From Motilimonas sp. E26 (GTDB lineage: Bacteria; Pseudomonadota; Gammaproteobacteria; Enterobacterales; CBDFNC01): a stretch of DNA of 64,000 bases. The stretch spans positions 268,790 through 332,789 of the forward strand of contig NZ_JAIBHJ010000001.1 in the NCBI RefSeq assembly GCF_021278025.1. Reading direction: 5' to 3'. Position numbers and translations under genes: made by a program. Under the pieces are notes generated by a model. That model had not been told where the DNA came from and did no database searches. It saw only the letters and a program-made list of their open reading frames with translations. Position 1 is the first letter of the stretch. Every line of letters starts with the position of its first letter. Of the stretch, positions 8,298-18,210 are shown in pieces.

Positions 8298-10871
8298 TTG
8301 ATTCAGTCTATATTGGCCCAAATTAAAAGAGGCAAACTCTGGCAATATGCTGGCGGTGTTTTTCCTGCAGAGCGTAAATCTCTTTCAAATCAACAGCCCA
8401 TTGCACCCGCCCAAATACCCAATGAGCTTATTATCCCCCTTAATCAACACATTGGTGAAGTGGCGGACTTATTGGTGAATGTTGGCGATAAGGTTCTTAA
8501 AGGCCAAGCCTTAACCAACCATAATAACTTTAGAGCGCTCCCCGTACATGCAAGTAGTTCAGGCACAGTAAAAGCCATTGAGCCTCGCCCTAGCTGTCAT
8601 GCTTCGGGCTTAGCTGAACTAAGTATCGTGATAGCAACAGATGGTAAAGATGCGTGGCGAGAGCGTATCCCTACACCTGACTTCACAGTATTAGACCGCC
8701 ATGCCATCATCGACAAAATCCACCTTTCTGGCATTGCTGGTAAAGGCGGTGCCGGTTTCCCAGCGCACATAAAATTGTCTGTTAAAGCCGATATTGAGCT
8801 ATTAATCATCAATGGTATCGAGTGTGAACCTTATATTACCTCTGATGATATGCTAATGCGCGAGTATGCCGATGAACTTATCAAAGGCATTGAAATCTTA
8901 GAGTTTGTTACGCAATGTAAACAAACAGTTATTGCAATTGAAAGTAATAAACCCGAAGCAATTGCCGCATTATCAGCATTTGATACCGACACCCGCCGCG
9001 TGACCAGTGTACCGACAAAATACCCCAGTGGTGGCGAGAAGCAACTCATCGAACTGCTCACTGGCAAACAAGTACCCAGCAGTGGATACCCTATCGATAT
9101 GGGTATTTTAATGCACAACGTCGGCACCGCATTTGCAATCAAACGTGCTGTAATAGACGATGAGCCACTGATCTCTCGTATCGTTACCATCACGGGTGAA
9201 GCTTTCAAAGAAAAAGGTAATGCTCAGGTGCTATTGGGCACCCCGATCCAGTCTTTACTGCAACAATTTGAGCTTGAACCACAGCCTAATGGCCAAACAC
9301 GTTTGATCATTGGCGGTCCAATGATGGGATTTACCCTGCCAGATGCAATGGCTCCAGTGATTAAGACCACTAACTGTTTATTAGCGCCAACTGTAAAAGA
9401 GTTACCACCTCCGGGCCAAGAAATGGCTTGCATTCGCTGCGGTGAATGCGCCGATGCTTGTCCTGTTTCACTATTACCACAACAGCTTTACTGGTATGCC
9501 AAGGATAACGACCACGAAAAACTCAATGACTACAACCTGTTTGACTGTATTGAATGTGGCAGTTGTGCGTACGTATGTCCCAGTGAAATTCCCTTAGTTC
9601 AATACTATCGCATTGCTAAAGCCGATATTCGCAAACAAGAAACGGAGAAGAAAAAAGCTGAAATAGCTCGGATCCGTCATGAAGCAAGGCAAGAGCGACT
9701 CGATCGTGAAAAAGCGGCACGCGAAGCGAAACACAAAGAAGCCGCTGCGAAACGTAAAGCGCAATTAAATGCGGCGGCGAAGTCAGAGTCTGAAACGGCA
9801 ACCGCGCCAGCTAAAGATAAAGCGCAAGATGCTGTGGCACAAGCCCTTGCTCGCGCTAAAGCCAAACGTCAACCGCCCAACACTAACGCAGATACTGATG
9901 TAGCAGCAGCGCGCGCCGCCCGTAAAGAGCAAGCTCGTTTAGCAAAAGCGGCAAAAGCCGCACAAGAACAAGCTGACGATAGCGCAACAACAGCTCAAGA
10001 GCAGCAAACAGAAGCAAAACCAAAAGCCACGAATCCAGCTGTAGCCGCCGCCATCGCGCGCGCTAAGGCGAAAAAAGAAACGCAGCAAGCTGAAAATGAG
10101 GCACAAGCATCTGAAGAGAACTCTGCGCCAAGTAAAAATCCAGCCGTTGCCGCTGCTATTGCTCGCGCGAAAGCTAAAAAAGAGGCACAGCAAGACGATA
10201 ACGAAACGTCTGCGCCGCAAGAAAAACCAGCGCCAAGTAAAAACCCAGCCGTTGCTGCAGCCATTGCTCGCGCCAAAGCTAAAAAAGAGGCTCTGCAAGA
10301 CGATAACGAAACGCCAGCGCCGCAAGAAAAAACTGCGCCAAGTAAAAACCCTGCCGTTGCTGCAGCCATTGCTCGCGCCAAAGCTAAAAAGGCTGCGCAG
10401 CAAGCTGAAACAGGAGAGCCGCAGCCTCAGTCAGCAACAGCTGAGCAAGACGATAACGAAACGCCAGCGCCGCAAGAAAAACCAGCGCCAAGTAAAAACC
10501 CAGCCGTTGCTGCAGCCATTGCTCGCGCTAAAGCGAAAAAAGAGGCGCAGCAAGCTGAAAAAGAAGAGCCGCAGCCTCAGTCAGCAACTGCTGAGCAAGA
10601 AGATAACAAAGCGCCTGCGCCGCAAGAAAAACCAGCGCCAAGTAAAAACCCAGCCGTTGCCGCTGCCATTGCTCGCGCTAAAGCTAAAAAGGCTGCGCAG
10701 CAAGCTGAAAAAGAAGAGCCGCAGCCTCAGTCAGCAACTGCTGAGCAAGAAGATAACAAAGCGCCTGCGCCGCAAGAAAAATCAGCGCCAAGTAAAAACC
10801 CAGCCGTTGCTGCAGCCATTGCTCGCGCCAAAGCGAAAAAGGCTCAACAAAAGGACAGTACTGAATCATGA
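8298..10871 (+). CDS. rsxC: Rsx/Rnf complex subunit C with long repetitive C-terminal tail
   Basis: Peripheral subunit that binds FMN and NADH and contains two ferredoxin-type clusters. About 450 N-terminal residues form the conserved body, including GKGGAGFPAH (NQO1-like) and the motifs CIRCGECADACP and CIECGSCAYVCP. After that comes a charged coiled-coil stretch (EKKKAEIARIRHEARQ) and about 300 residues of Ala/Lys/Gln-rich repeats. The unit NPAVAAAIARAKAKK occurs seven times between about 10031 and 10850, separated by Glu/Gln/Pro-rich linkers. Long tails of this type are known in gammaproteobacterial RsxC, but copy number varies. The start is TTG at 8298, with AAAGAGG about 10 nt upstream. 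The stop overlaps the rsxD start in ATGA. Confidence 0.96.
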   Translation: MIQSILAQIKRGKLWQYAGGVFPAERKSLSNQQPIAPAQIPNELIIPLNQHIGEVADLLVNVGDKVLKGQALTNHNNFRALPVHASSSGTVKAIEPRPSCHASGLAELSIVIATDGKDAWRERIPTPDFTVLDRHAIIDKIHLSGIAGKGGAGFPAHIKLSVKADIELLIINGIECEPYITSDDMLMREYADELIKGIEILEFVTQCKQTVIAIESNKPEAIAALSAFDTDTRRVTSVPTKYPSGGEKQLIELLTGKQVPSSGYPIDMGILMHNVGTAFAIKRAVIDDEPLISRIVTITGEAFKEKGNAQVLLGTPIQSLLQQFELEPQPNGQTRLIIGGPMMGFTLPDAMAPVIKTTNCLLAPTVKELPPPGQEMACIRCGECADACPVSLLPQQLYWYAKDNDHEKLNDYNLFDCIECGSCAYVCPSEIPLVQYYRIAKADIRKQETEKKKAEIARIRHEARQERLDREKAAREAKHKEAAAKRKAQLNAAAKSESETATAPAKDKAQDAVAQALARAKAKRQPPNTNADTDVAAARAARKEQARLAKAAKAAQEQADDSATTAQEQQTEAKPKATNPAVAAAIARAKAKKETQQAENEAQASEENSAPSKNPAVAAAIARAKAKKEAQQDDNETSAPQEKPAPSKNPAVAAAIARAKAKKEALQDDNETPAPQEKTAPSKNPAVAAAIARAKAKKAAQQAETGEPQPQSATAEQDDNETPAPQEKPAPSKNPAVAAAIARAKAKKEAQQAEKEEPQPQSATAEQEDNKAPAPQEKPAPSKNPAVAAAIARAKAKKAAQQAEKEEPQPQSATAEQEDNKAPAPQEKSAPSKNPAVAAAIARAKAKKAQQKDSTES
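10031..10850 (+). repeat. In-frame tandem repeats in the rsxC tail
   Basis: Seven copies of a unit encoding NPAVAAAIARAKAKK plus a variable acidic/Pro linker, with periods of roughly 105-155 bp. The later copies are nearly identical at the nucleotide level; for example the linker encoding EEPQPQSATAEQ recurs three times. This indicates recent duplication by recombination or slippage. Other frames here are open only because of the biased composition. Confidence 0.9.
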
Positions 10872-11923
10872 AATTTGCATTAGCTTCATCGCCCTTTGGC
10901 CGCAAAATGTTCAAAACGCCAGATCTAATGCGTTTAGTGATCTTATGTTTGCTGCCGGGCATTTTTGTACAATGGTATGTATTTGGTTGGGGTAACCTAA
11001 TCCAAATCGCGATTGCAGGTTTGTTCGCCGTTATAACCGAAGCGGTGATCGTTGCCATACGACAGCGCCCTGTGCTGCCAACCCTACGCGATAACAGTGC
11101 CTTATTAACAGGAGTGTTACTAGGGATCAGCTTACCGCCCTATACGCCTTGGTGGATGACCGCCATTGGCATCGTCTTTGCCATTTTAGTGGCAAAACAT
11201 TTGTACGGCGGCCTAGGACAAAACCTATTTAATCCCGCGATGGTCGCTTATGTTTTACTGCTCATCTCATTTCCAGTCCATATGACCAGCTGGGCACCAC
11301 CAGAAGCCTTAATGCAAAATAACGTGACCTTAGCTGATGCTTGGTCAATGATTACGACAGGCTTTTCTATTGATGGCTACAGTTTGCATCAAATCAAAAT
11401 AGCCGTAGATGGTACCACCATGGCCACTCCGCTAGACACTTTAAAAACAGATTTAGGCCACGGTTTAACCACCTCAGAAAGTATGGCGAAACCGATTTTT
11501 GGCACCTTCGCTGGCTATGGCACAGAATGGGTTAGCTTTGCTTTTCTGATTGGTGGATTAGTATTACTCAAACAAAAAGCCATCGGCTGGCAAATTCCTG
11601 TGAGCTTTATCGCTGGGCTGTTCTTGTTTGCATTAATTGGCTACTTAGGCGATCCCGATGCCAGCGCCTCCCCCTTGCTACATCTGTTTTCCGGGGCAAC
11701 TATGTTCGCTGCCTTCTTTATTTTGACCGATCCAGTCACCGCATCGACAACGGTGCGAGGCCGCATTATTTTTGGCCTACTCATCGCGTTACTAACATAT
11801 GTGATACGCACTTGGGGCGGCTATCCTGACGCCGTTGCCTTCGCCGTTATTTTAGCCAATATGTGCGTCCCCTTAATTGACTATTACACCCAACCTGTTG
11901 TTTATGGGAGTAAAAAAGCATGA
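10868..11923 (+). CDS. rsxD: Rsx/Rnf complex subunit D
   Basis: Integral membrane flavoprotein subunit of 351 residues. FMN is covalently bound to the Thr of the S-G-A-T motif, visible here as FSGATMFAAFF near residue 270. About nine hydrophobic helices are apparent. It starts at an ATG overlapping the rsxC stop and ends overlapping the rsxG start, so the operon is translationally coupled through this segment. Confidence 0.97.
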   Translation: MKFALASSPFGRKMFKTPDLMRLVILCLLPGIFVQWYVFGWGNLIQIAIAGLFAVITEAVIVAIRQRPVLPTLRDNSALLTGVLLGISLPPYTPWWMTAIGIVFAILVAKHLYGGLGQNLFNPAMVAYVLLLISFPVHMTSWAPPEALMQNNVTLADAWSMITTGFSIDGYSLHQIKIAVDGTTMATPLDTLKTDLGHGLTTSESMAKPIFGTFAGYGTEWVSFAFLIGGLVLLKQKAIGWQIPVSFIAGLFLFALIGYLGDPDASASPLLHLFSGATMFAAFFILTDPVTASTTVRGRIIFGLLIALLTYVIRTWGGYPDAVAFAVILANMCVPLIDYYTQPVVYGSKKA

Positions 11924-12552
11924 TGAAGTCTATTTCTAAAAATGGCTTAACCTTAGGAGTCTTCGCTGTAGTTTCAACAGCGTTAGTTGCCGTTACTTCA
12001 GCGCTAACTAAGCCAATGATTGACCAACAAATAGAGCGTCAGTTAATCAGTAACATCAGTGAGCTGATCCCCGCTGAAGAATATAATAACGATTTATTCG
12101 CCAGTTGTTTTTACAGCCAAGACCCACATTTAGGCACCACTGAGCCACAGCAAACTTGGCTTGCCCTTAAAGATCAACAACCCGTTGGCCTCGCAATCGA
12201 AGCCATCGCACCTAATGGCTACAACGGTAACATCCGCTTGTTGGTGGGCATTTGGTATGACGGTAGCGTAGCTGGGGTGCGCGTGCTCGAGCATAAAGAA
12301 ACACCTGGACTAGGCGATAAAATTGATCTAGGAAAATCAAATTGGATCACTCATTTCAGTGGCTTAACTGTTGAATCTGAAGCGGACAAACGCTGGGCCG
12401 TAAAAAAAGACGGGGGGCAGTTTGATGCGTTCACAGGTGCAACAATCACCCCGAGAGCCGTGGTGCAAGCGGTAAGAAACACAGTACTTTTTTACCAGCT
12501 CAATAAAGACAACTTATATCAACAATCCGCTAACTGTGGAGTGAAGTCATGA
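11920..12552 (+). CDS. rsxG: Rsx/Rnf complex subunit G
   Basis: 210-residue subunit with one N-terminal membrane helix (about 10-28) and a periplasmic FMN-binding domain. The covalent flavin site is the S/T-G-A-T motif, seen as [11 protein letters not shown] near residue 175, followed by the family's VVQAVRNTV helix. The start is in ATGATGA overlapping the rsxD stop, and its stop overlaps the rsxE start. Confidence 0.97.
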   Translation: MMKSISKNGLTLGVFAVVSTALVAVTSALTKPMIDQQIERQLISNISELIPAEEYNNDLFASCFYSQDPHLGTTEPQQTWLALKDQQPVGLAIEAIAPNGYNGNIRLLVGIWYDGSVAGVRVLEHKETPGLGDKIDLGKSNWITHFSGLTVESEADKRWAVKKDGGQFDAFTGATITPRAVVQAVRNTVLFYQLNKDNLYQQSANCGVKS

Positions 12553-13259
12553 GCCAATTAGATGATGTAACTAGCAATGATGCTGAGCCAATGGATGGCT
12601 CTAAAGAAGCCAAAACTGGGCTTATCTCAAGCGAAAGTAAGGAAATTATTTTACAAGGTCTGTGGAAAAACAACCCGGGCTTAGTGCAACTCTTGGGCCT
12701 ATGTCCCCTGCTTGCGGTTTCTTCTACTGTTATCAATGCCTTAGGCTTAGCCATTGCGACCACTGCCGTGTTGGTGTTGTCTAACTGGATCGTCTCTTTG
12801 GTGCGTCATCATGTACCAAAAGAAATTCGCATCCCTATTTTCGTTATGATCATTGCATCTTTAGTGACCTGCATTGAATTAGTCATGCATGCCTATACCT
12901 ATGACCTTTATTTATCATTAGGTATTTTCATTCCGTTGATCGTGACTAACTGTGCCATTATTGGCCGCGCGGAAGCGTTTGCATCGAAAAACACGCCAAC
13001 ACTCGCCGCCCTTGATGGCTTAATGATGGGCCTAGGCTTTAGCTTGGTATTACTGGCTTTAGGTGCCATTCGTGAAGTATTAGGTAATGGCACCCTATTT
13101 CATGGTGCGCAGGCTTTATTCGGCAACTTGTTTGGCGATATAACAGTACACGTGTTTACCACTGAATCCACCTTTTTGTTTGCCGTTTTACCCCCTGGCG
13201 CATTTGTGGTAATGGGCTTTTTAATTGCCGTAAAAAATATAATGGATAAAAAAGCCTAA
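12549..13259 (+). CDS. rsxE: Rsx/Rnf complex subunit E
   Basis: Integral membrane subunit, paralogous to RsxA. The conserved body begins at [20 protein letters not shown] (about 37-56) and includes [15 protein letters not shown], whose Cys sits at the membrane Fe-S site. The 236-residue protein has an acidic, soluble N-terminal extension of about 30 residues before the conserved body. It was not possible to shorten the start without losing the 4-bp overlap with rsxG, which supports ATG 12549. Confidence 0.96.
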   Translation: MSQLDDVTSNDAEPMDGSKEAKTGLISSESKEIILQGLWKNNPGLVQLLGLCPLLAVSSTVINALGLAIATTAVLVLSNWIVSLVRHHVPKEIRIPIFVMIIASLVTCIELVMHAYTYDLYLSLGIFIPLIVTNCAIIGRAEAFASKNTPTLAALDGLMMGLGFSLVLLALGAIREVLGNGTLFHGAQALFGNLFGDITVHVFTTESTFLFAVLPPGAFVVMGFLIAVKNIMDKKA

Positions 13260-13289
13260 TTCGGTTTTTTCTATGCTGGTGAGCAAACA

Positions 13290-13928
13290 ATGAATAAAGA
13301 CAAACGACTGGAAATATTAACGCGACTGCGTGATAACAACCCTCATCCCGAAACAGAGCTGAACTTCTCTAGCCCATTTGAGCTATTAGTGGCGGTGACC
13401 TTATCCGCACAAGCTACCGATGTAAGTGTAAACAAAGCCACCGATAAGCTATTTCCTGTCGCCAATACGCCTCAGGCGATTTTTGATCTTGGTGTCGACG
13501 GTCTTAAAAGCTACATCAAGACCATAGGCTTATATAACAGCAAAGCCGAAAACGTCATTAAGGCCTGTCGCATGTTACTCGACTTGCATGGCGGCGAAGT
13601 TCCAGAAAACCTTGATGCCCTTGTAGCCTTACCTGGCGTGGGCCGAAAAACGGCAAATGTAGTACTTAACACCGCATTTGGTTGGCCGACCATTGCCGTA
13701 GATACACATATTTTTCGTGTATCAAACCGCACTAAGTTTGCCATGGGTAAAAACGTTGACCAAGTAGAAGCAAAGTTACTGAAAGTCGTACCAGCAGAGT
13801 TCAAGGTAGACGTACACCACTGGCTCATTTTACACGGCCGTTACACCTGTGTTGCCCGTAAGCCCAAGTGCAATGCGTGCTTAATTGAAGACTTGTGTGA
13901 GTTTAAAGATAAAACCAGCGAAACTTGA
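13290..13928 (+). CDS. nth: Endonuclease III
   Basis: Base excision repair DNA glycosylase/AP lyase for oxidised pyrimidines. The 212 residues carry the helix-hairpin-helix LPGVGRKTANVV with catalytic Lys120, catalytic Asp138 in VDTHIF, and a C-terminal 4Fe-4S loop with Cys187, 194, 197 and 203 (C-x6-C-x2-C-x5-C). The numbering is the same as in the E. coli enzyme. It follows rsxE by 30 bp; the rsx-nth linkage is conserved in gammaproteobacteria. Confidence 0.98.
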   Translation: MNKDKRLEILTRLRDNNPHPETELNFSSPFELLVAVTLSAQATDVSVNKATDKLFPVANTPQAIFDLGVDGLKSYIKTIGLYNSKAENVIKACRMLLDLHGGEVPENLDALVALPGVGRKTANVVLNTAFGWPTIAVDTHIFRVSNRTKFAMGKNVDQVEAKLLKVVPAEFKVDVHHWLILHGRYTCVARKPKCNACLIEDLCEFKDKTSET

Positions 13929-14021
13929 TCCATTACCGACTAAGTCTTGTTTTTCATCATCTTTAGTCAGTAGAATTGGGCAATATAAAAAATATATCAC
14001 TTTTTATTTTAGGAGTCAGCA

Positions 14022-14432
14022 ATGCGTTTATTACACACCATGCTTCGTGTCGGTAACTTAGAAAAATCCATTGAATTTTATACTCAAGTGCTAGGCATGA
14101 AGTTATTACGTCAGTCTGAAAATGCTGAATACAAATACACCTTAGCCTTCTTAGGTTACGGCGCAGAAACCGAACAAACGGTGATTGAGTTGACTTATAA
14201 CTGGGGCACAGAGAGCTACGACTTAGGCAATGCTTACGGCCATATCGCCATTGAAACTCAAGATATTTATGCTACTTGCGAGGCCATTCGCGCTGCTGGA
14301 GGTAACATCACACGTGAACCAGGCCCTGTAAAAGGTGGCACCACAGTAATAGCCTTCGTTAAAGACCCTGACGGCTATGCTATCGAGCTAATCAACGCAA
14401 AAGATGCAGGTAAAGGTTTAGGTAACGACTAA
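14022..14432 (+). CDS. gloA: Glyoxalase I (lactoylglutathione lyase)
   Basis: Converts the methylglyoxal-glutathione hemithioacetal to S-lactoylglutathione. All four metal ligands of the E. coli Ni-type enzyme are present at the same positions: His5, Glu56, His74 and Glu122. The 136-residue length is typical. The start is preceded by AGGAG. It is a single gene 93 bp after nth and ends in its own terminator. Confidence 0.97.
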   Translation: MRLLHTMLRVGNLEKSIEFYTQVLGMKLLRQSENAEYKYTLAFLGYGAETEQTVIELTYNWGTESYDLGNAYGHIAIETQDIYATCEAIRAAGGNITREPGPVKGGTTVIAFVKDPDGYAIELINAKDAGKGLGND

Positions 14433-14470
14433 TTACCTCTATAAAAAACTAAACTAGCTACTTGAGCATA

Positions 14471-14496
14471 AGCCCAACCATTAGTTGGGCTTTTTG
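14471..14496 (+). terminator. Rho-independent terminator after gloA
   Basis: Stem AGCCCAAC / GTTGGGCT with a 5-nt loop, followed by TTTT. It lies in the 74-bp gap between gloA and the convergent DUF1501 gene. Confidence 0.85.
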
Positions 14497-14506
14497 TTAT
14501 GCACAC

Positions 14507-15835
14507 TTAAGTCATAAAATTCAATGTTTGCTGATCAAAACGACTTAAACTGGGAAATAGTTCATTTAGTTCACTACCGCTCAAGCCAAACCATTTAGCT
14601 AAAGTGGCGCTGTATTGATCGGTACTGACTTGTGGGATCAAACGACCACCTTTTACATCAAACTCACTGCCCAAGCGTTGCGGTAAGAGTGCCCCATATA
14701 TATCTCGGCCTTTTACTGCTCCGCCCATCACTATTTGGTTACCCGCCCAGCCGTGGTCAGTACCATCCCCGTTCGAGCTCAAAGTTCGGCCAAAATCAGA
14801 CATGGTAAAACTGGTTACCTGATCACTGACACCTAAACTTACCATGGCTTTATTTAACTCACTAAAGCTGGTCGCTAGCTCAGCTAACAGCTCTGGATGC
14901 TTAGTCACCTGCTCATCATGAGTATCAAAACCGCCCATAGTGACATAGAAAATTTGCCGGCCCGCGCCTTGCTGACTTTGACTGGCAATAACTCTAGCCA
15001 CTGTTTGTAACTGCTGAGACAAACGGCCACTTCCGAAATCAGGCAATGGCGCAACATTCTCTAAACTGGCATTCATTGCTTGGCTGTTGGCGATACCTTG
15101 AGTTAACCCGTCACCGTATACCTTAGCCATTCTTTTTTGACTGCCGGCAAGTTGACGCATCACACTTTGCTCTAATTGCACGGCTCGTGTATTCGTGCCA
15201 GAGAATGCACTTATATTGGCTTGGCCTGTTCGAGACATGGCAAATGCCGACGTCTTACTACCAATTTGCCATGGATTGGTGCCTGCTAGAGAGATATTAC
15301 TGGCGAAATGAGGCTGGTCTTCAAGTAACTCCAACATCCGCGCGCCCCAACCGGTGTTAATACTCTGTTTTTCTTTACCGTGCATCCACCGCGCTTGTTG
15401 ATCATTATGAGAGAATAAATGGCTAGGGATATGACTGCGCTTATTAATATAATCGTCCAACGTGGTCGGCGCTGATAAGGTTCCCACGCCGCCAACAAAT
15501 GCTAAATCACCCGCATTAAATAGTTCATGCAGCGGCGCTAAAGCAGGGTTTAATCCTGTATCCGGTAAAGCAGATACTGGCGATAAACTAATAGGATCGA
15601 CAATCGCCAATTGTTGCCGACTGGCTAAATAGTTGGCTTTCTCTTCTCCCGACATTGGCAACAACATATTCATCGAATCATTGCCACCCAACAAGAATAC
15701 ACAAACCAAGGCCTTGTAATCATGATACTGCTGCTGATTTAATAAGCTTTGCATTGCACTAAGCTGCGTTGATGTCAGCACAGCTGCTGATACTCCGCCC
15801 TTAATACACAAAGACAAAAAAGTTCTGCGATCCAT
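14507..15835 (-). CDS. DUF1501 family protein, probably Tat-exported
   Basis: 442 residues. The N-terminus has a twin-arginine signal (DRRTFLSLC followed by a hydrophobic segment). The body shows DUF1501 features: VFLLGGNDSMNMLLP, FSHNDQQARWMHG, the GGFDTHDEQ box and TMSDFGRTLSSNGDGTDHGWAGNQIVMGG near the end (written here only as a region of about 345-372). The fold is alkaline-phosphatase-like/sulfatase-related, but the substrate is unknown. It lies 5 bp downstream of the DUF1800 gene, the partner with which DUF1501 genes almost always occur, so the two are probably one operon for an exported complex. Confidence 0.92.
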   Translation of the reverse strand: MDRRTFLSLCIKGGVSAAVLTSTQLSAMQSLLNQQQYHDYKALVCVFLLGGNDSMNMLLPMSGEEKANYLASRQQLAIVDPISLSPVSALPDTGLNPALAPLHELFNAGDLAFVGGVGTLSAPTTLDDYINKRSHIPSHLFSHNDQQARWMHGKEKQSINTGWGARMLELLEDQPHFASNISLAGTNPWQIGSKTSAFAMSRTGQANISAFSGTNTRAVQLEQSVMRQLAGSQKRMAKVYGDGLTQGIANSQAMNASLENVAPLPDFGSGRLSQQLQTVARVIASQSQQGAGRQIFYVTMGGFDTHDEQVTKHPELLAELATSFSELNKAMVSLGVSDQVTSFTMSDFGRTLSSNGDGTDHGWAGNQIVMGGAVKGRDIYGALLPQRLGSEFDVKGGRLIPQVSTDQYSATLAKWFGLSGSELNELFPSLSRFDQQTLNFMT

Positions 15836-15840
15836 ATTGG

Positions 15841-17550
15841 TTACCTTTGGTATGTATATTCAGGTGATACAACTATTAAAAACAAGCAATAAGCAACTTG
15901 ATATTCCACATCATATTTAGATGCCCAATCAAACACCCTTAACAGCTCTTGTTTTAATCCTTCGCTCATTTGTTCACTCAGAAACACTTGGTTGTAGTAT
16001 TCAACTAGCGCTGTGGCTCCCTGTTGCTCAAGTATCTGCACATGTGGCAATAAATTAACCAGTATTTGATCGCCTGTAGGTTGATCCTTAGTACTAGCAA
16101 TCCGCCAAACCAGACTTGAGTAATGATGATTAAGCAAGCCTATACTAGCGACGCTGTTAGCAATTTGCGCTTCCGGCGCCACAAGATCTGAACCAGCTAA
16201 GGTTAACGGCTGATAATCTGGACGGTAAAAGTTAAAGACCGAAGGCGATCCCAATGGTACTTGCCCATGAGAGGAAGCCAAATCCCAGGTTAAAAAATAA
16301 CCTGATTCACTATACGCATTAAGCTCTCGCCATAACTGCATCGTTTGTAACAACGGCTCTTTCAACTTGCCGAAATCTTCTGGGGATTGACTTAAATCAC
16401 GCGCTTCTTCATCCATTAAAATAGCGTAAACAACCGCTTTCAAATCGCCGCGCACACCTTGTCCGTTATCGTTGAATACTCGTGCTACCCGAGCAACATA
16501 ATTTGGACTGGGATTTGAGCTAGTTAAGCGTTGGATCAATTGTTTACCGATAAATGGGCCAACATTTTCATGATGAAATAAATTATCGAGTCCAAGTTTT
16601 AATGCGTTTTCTGGCCCTTCATTTGCAGCCACAGTTACGTCGTTAAGTAAGGTTTTTTCGAATTCTGAATGATATTTAGGCCAAACTTGCATCGGCTTTA
16701 GGTAATCTTTTTGCGGATATTTCCAGCTTGTAGTATCAGCAAAAGTCCAGCCAGTGAAGATCCGTGCAAAACCTTCTATTTGAGATTGGTCATAAGTGGC
16801 AATTGTGTTGCCTTTACTGTCTCTTTTTGGCGTACCGTCAAGGTTCAGCTGTTCTAGGCCAATAGTAAATAGCTGCATCACTTCCCGCGCATAGTTTTCA
16901 TCTGGACGAATATTAAGCTCAACATTCGCTTTCTCATTACCTAAATGACTTAAATAAGTCCCCATCACTGGTGATAATGTCACAGCTTCAAGCAAATCAC
17001 GATAATTGCCAAAACTATGTGTAAGCAGCAAATCATAATAATTAAGCATCCCCTCCGGCTTGCTGCGTAAATTATTACCGGTATCTGACACGACAAAAAT
17101 TTGGCTTAGGGCAAATGCCACGCGTTGTCGAAGCTGATCGGGCGCGCTGAGACTTGCTCGCCACCATGTATCAATTCGGTTGATATAACCTGCTTGATCT
17201 TTACCAGGGCTAAACTTAAGTAATGGCAAATGGTAGGTGATTGGCTGGCTAAACTGGTCATGAATCCAAGCGTGAGCAGATAGCTTACTCGCTGCGGTAA
17301 TTTCAGCACCTGTTGGTCCCATCGTGCCTTGATGTAACAAGCGACTTGCCTGTGCCACGCTCATTTGCGGATAGATAATTGGCGTTTCAACTACCTGATC
17401 CGGCGGAGTTTTACCATCTGGCTGTGAGATAGGCGGTCGCGATTGATCGCCTTCGTAACCTGGTGATTTACCTTCATTGCTTGAGCCACCACCACAAGCG
17501 CCTAGCATTAACATACTGGCGAGTAAAATCATCGCCTTACCTTGAATCAT
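15841..17550 (-). CDS. DUF1800 family lipoprotein
   Basis: 569 residues. A lipoprotein signal is visible with lipobox LGAC at about 16-19, followed by Gly/Ser-rich linker. The DUF1800 body starts at VAQASRLLHQGTMGPT and contains the characteristic NYARELMQLFTIG-like segment (here NYAREVMQLFTIGLEQLN), FTGWTF and YHSEFEKTLL. Function is unknown; DUF1800 proteins are consistently paired with DUF1501, as here. The start ATG at 17550 is preceded by GGAGCTGCTA. Confidence 0.92.
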   Translation of the reverse strand: MIQGKAMILLASMLMLGACGGGSSNEGKSPGYEGDQSRPPISQPDGKTPPDQVVETPIIYPQMSVAQASRLLHQGTMGPTGAEITAASKLSAHAWIHDQFSQPITYHLPLLKFSPGKDQAGYINRIDTWWRASLSAPDQLRQRVAFALSQIFVVSDTGNNLRSKPEGMLNYYDLLLTHSFGNYRDLLEAVTLSPVMGTYLSHLGNEKANVELNIRPDENYAREVMQLFTIGLEQLNLDGTPKRDSKGNTIATYDQSQIEGFARIFTGWTFADTTSWKYPQKDYLKPMQVWPKYHSEFEKTLLNDVTVAANEGPENALKLGLDNLFHHENVGPFIGKQLIQRLTSSNPSPNYVARVARVFNDNGQGVRGDLKAVVYAILMDEEARDLSQSPEDFGKLKEPLLQTMQLWRELNAYSESGYFLTWDLASSHGQVPLGSPSVFNFYRPDYQPLTLAGSDLVAPEAQIANSVASIGLLNHHYSSLVWRIASTKDQPTGDQILVNLLPHVQILEQQGATALVEYYNQVFLSEQMSEGLKQELLRVFDWASKYDVEYQVAYCLFLIVVSPEYTYQR

Positions 17551-17719
17551 TAGCAGCTCCGCTTACCCAGCTTAATCGTAAGGGAAAGGATTCTATGCAT
17601 TATTTTCTAACTGGTCTGTTAGCTGTAACATAAAACTTACTATTTAATAACAAGTCATGTGCGGCATCTCTCAAACGGCGAAATAAGCATGGGCGATGAA
17701 TGTTGTGAAAATCGAATGT

Positions 17720-17935
17720 CTAGCGGCTAGGCTGGACGAGCCATATTGACTCTCCAGCCTTATCGTTAAATAAGTAAATAAAACGAGCCTGATTACCCGA
17801 TTCAATTAATGATTTGTCACGATTAAAGTCTTCAGACCATGACGTTTGACACGCCACGACTTCGATGTTCCTTAAACTCAAACAACCTCCAAATGAGCCA
17901 ACGTCGATTTTGTGGGCAATGAAATACCTTAGCGA
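17720..17935 (-). pseudogene. Decayed reading frame without start codon
   Basis: The minus strand is open for about 70 codons in the frame reading KIDVGSFGGCLSLRNI, then VVACQTSWSEDFNRDK, ending at TAG 17720-17722. The residue mix looks protein-like, but no ATG, GTG or TTG precedes it before an in-frame stop. It could be a degraded gene or the frameshifted end of the upstream 83-residue gene. No family is recognised. Confidence 0.35.
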
Positions 17936-17943
17936 ATTTAGCG

Positions 17944-18195
17944 TTACGGTTTTCCTTTGTCTTCGACTTCTTCCAACTTAACCATAAAGCCAAAATAAAA
18001 TGAAACACACGCGATGAACGTTTGCCAGATTAACGCAAAGCAATATTTGATAGGACTAGAATTAATTGAGACATATCGTTCAACCCCAGCACTGGTGTAT
18101 TCATAACCACCTTCAAACAGCATGCGGATCACCACAAAGGAGAAAGCAACAAACAAAATTCGAGCAACCCAACGCATTTTTCGATCAATTTTCAT
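17944..18195 (-). CDS. Small hypothetical membrane protein
   Basis: 83 residues with two hydrophobic helices (about 10-27 and 50-72) and a short acidic tail. The charged N-terminus KIDRKMR suggests the N-terminus is cytoplasmic. It lies 15 bp after another small membrane gene on the same strand and may be co-transcribed with it. No family recognised. Confidence 0.6.
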   Translation of the reverse strand: MKIDRKMRWVARILFVAFSFVVIRMLFEGGYEYTSAGVERYVSINSSPIKYCFALIWQTFIACVSFYFGFMVKLEEVEDKGKP

Positions 18196-18210
18196 ACATA
18201 TAGCCTTAAA

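Noticed and set aside
10031..10850. Regularly spaced repeats that could suggest CRISPR
   Set aside because: The repeats are in frame, encode a known RsxC tail, and the spacers are themselves repeated. No cas genes are present.
10096..10995. Long plus-strand frame (299 codons) overlapping rsxC and rsxD, plus minus-strand frames in 9939-10403
   Set aside because: They exist because the repetitive Ala/Lys/Gln coding of the rsxC tail lacks stops in other frames. Their residue mix is extreme and they overlap a clear gene.
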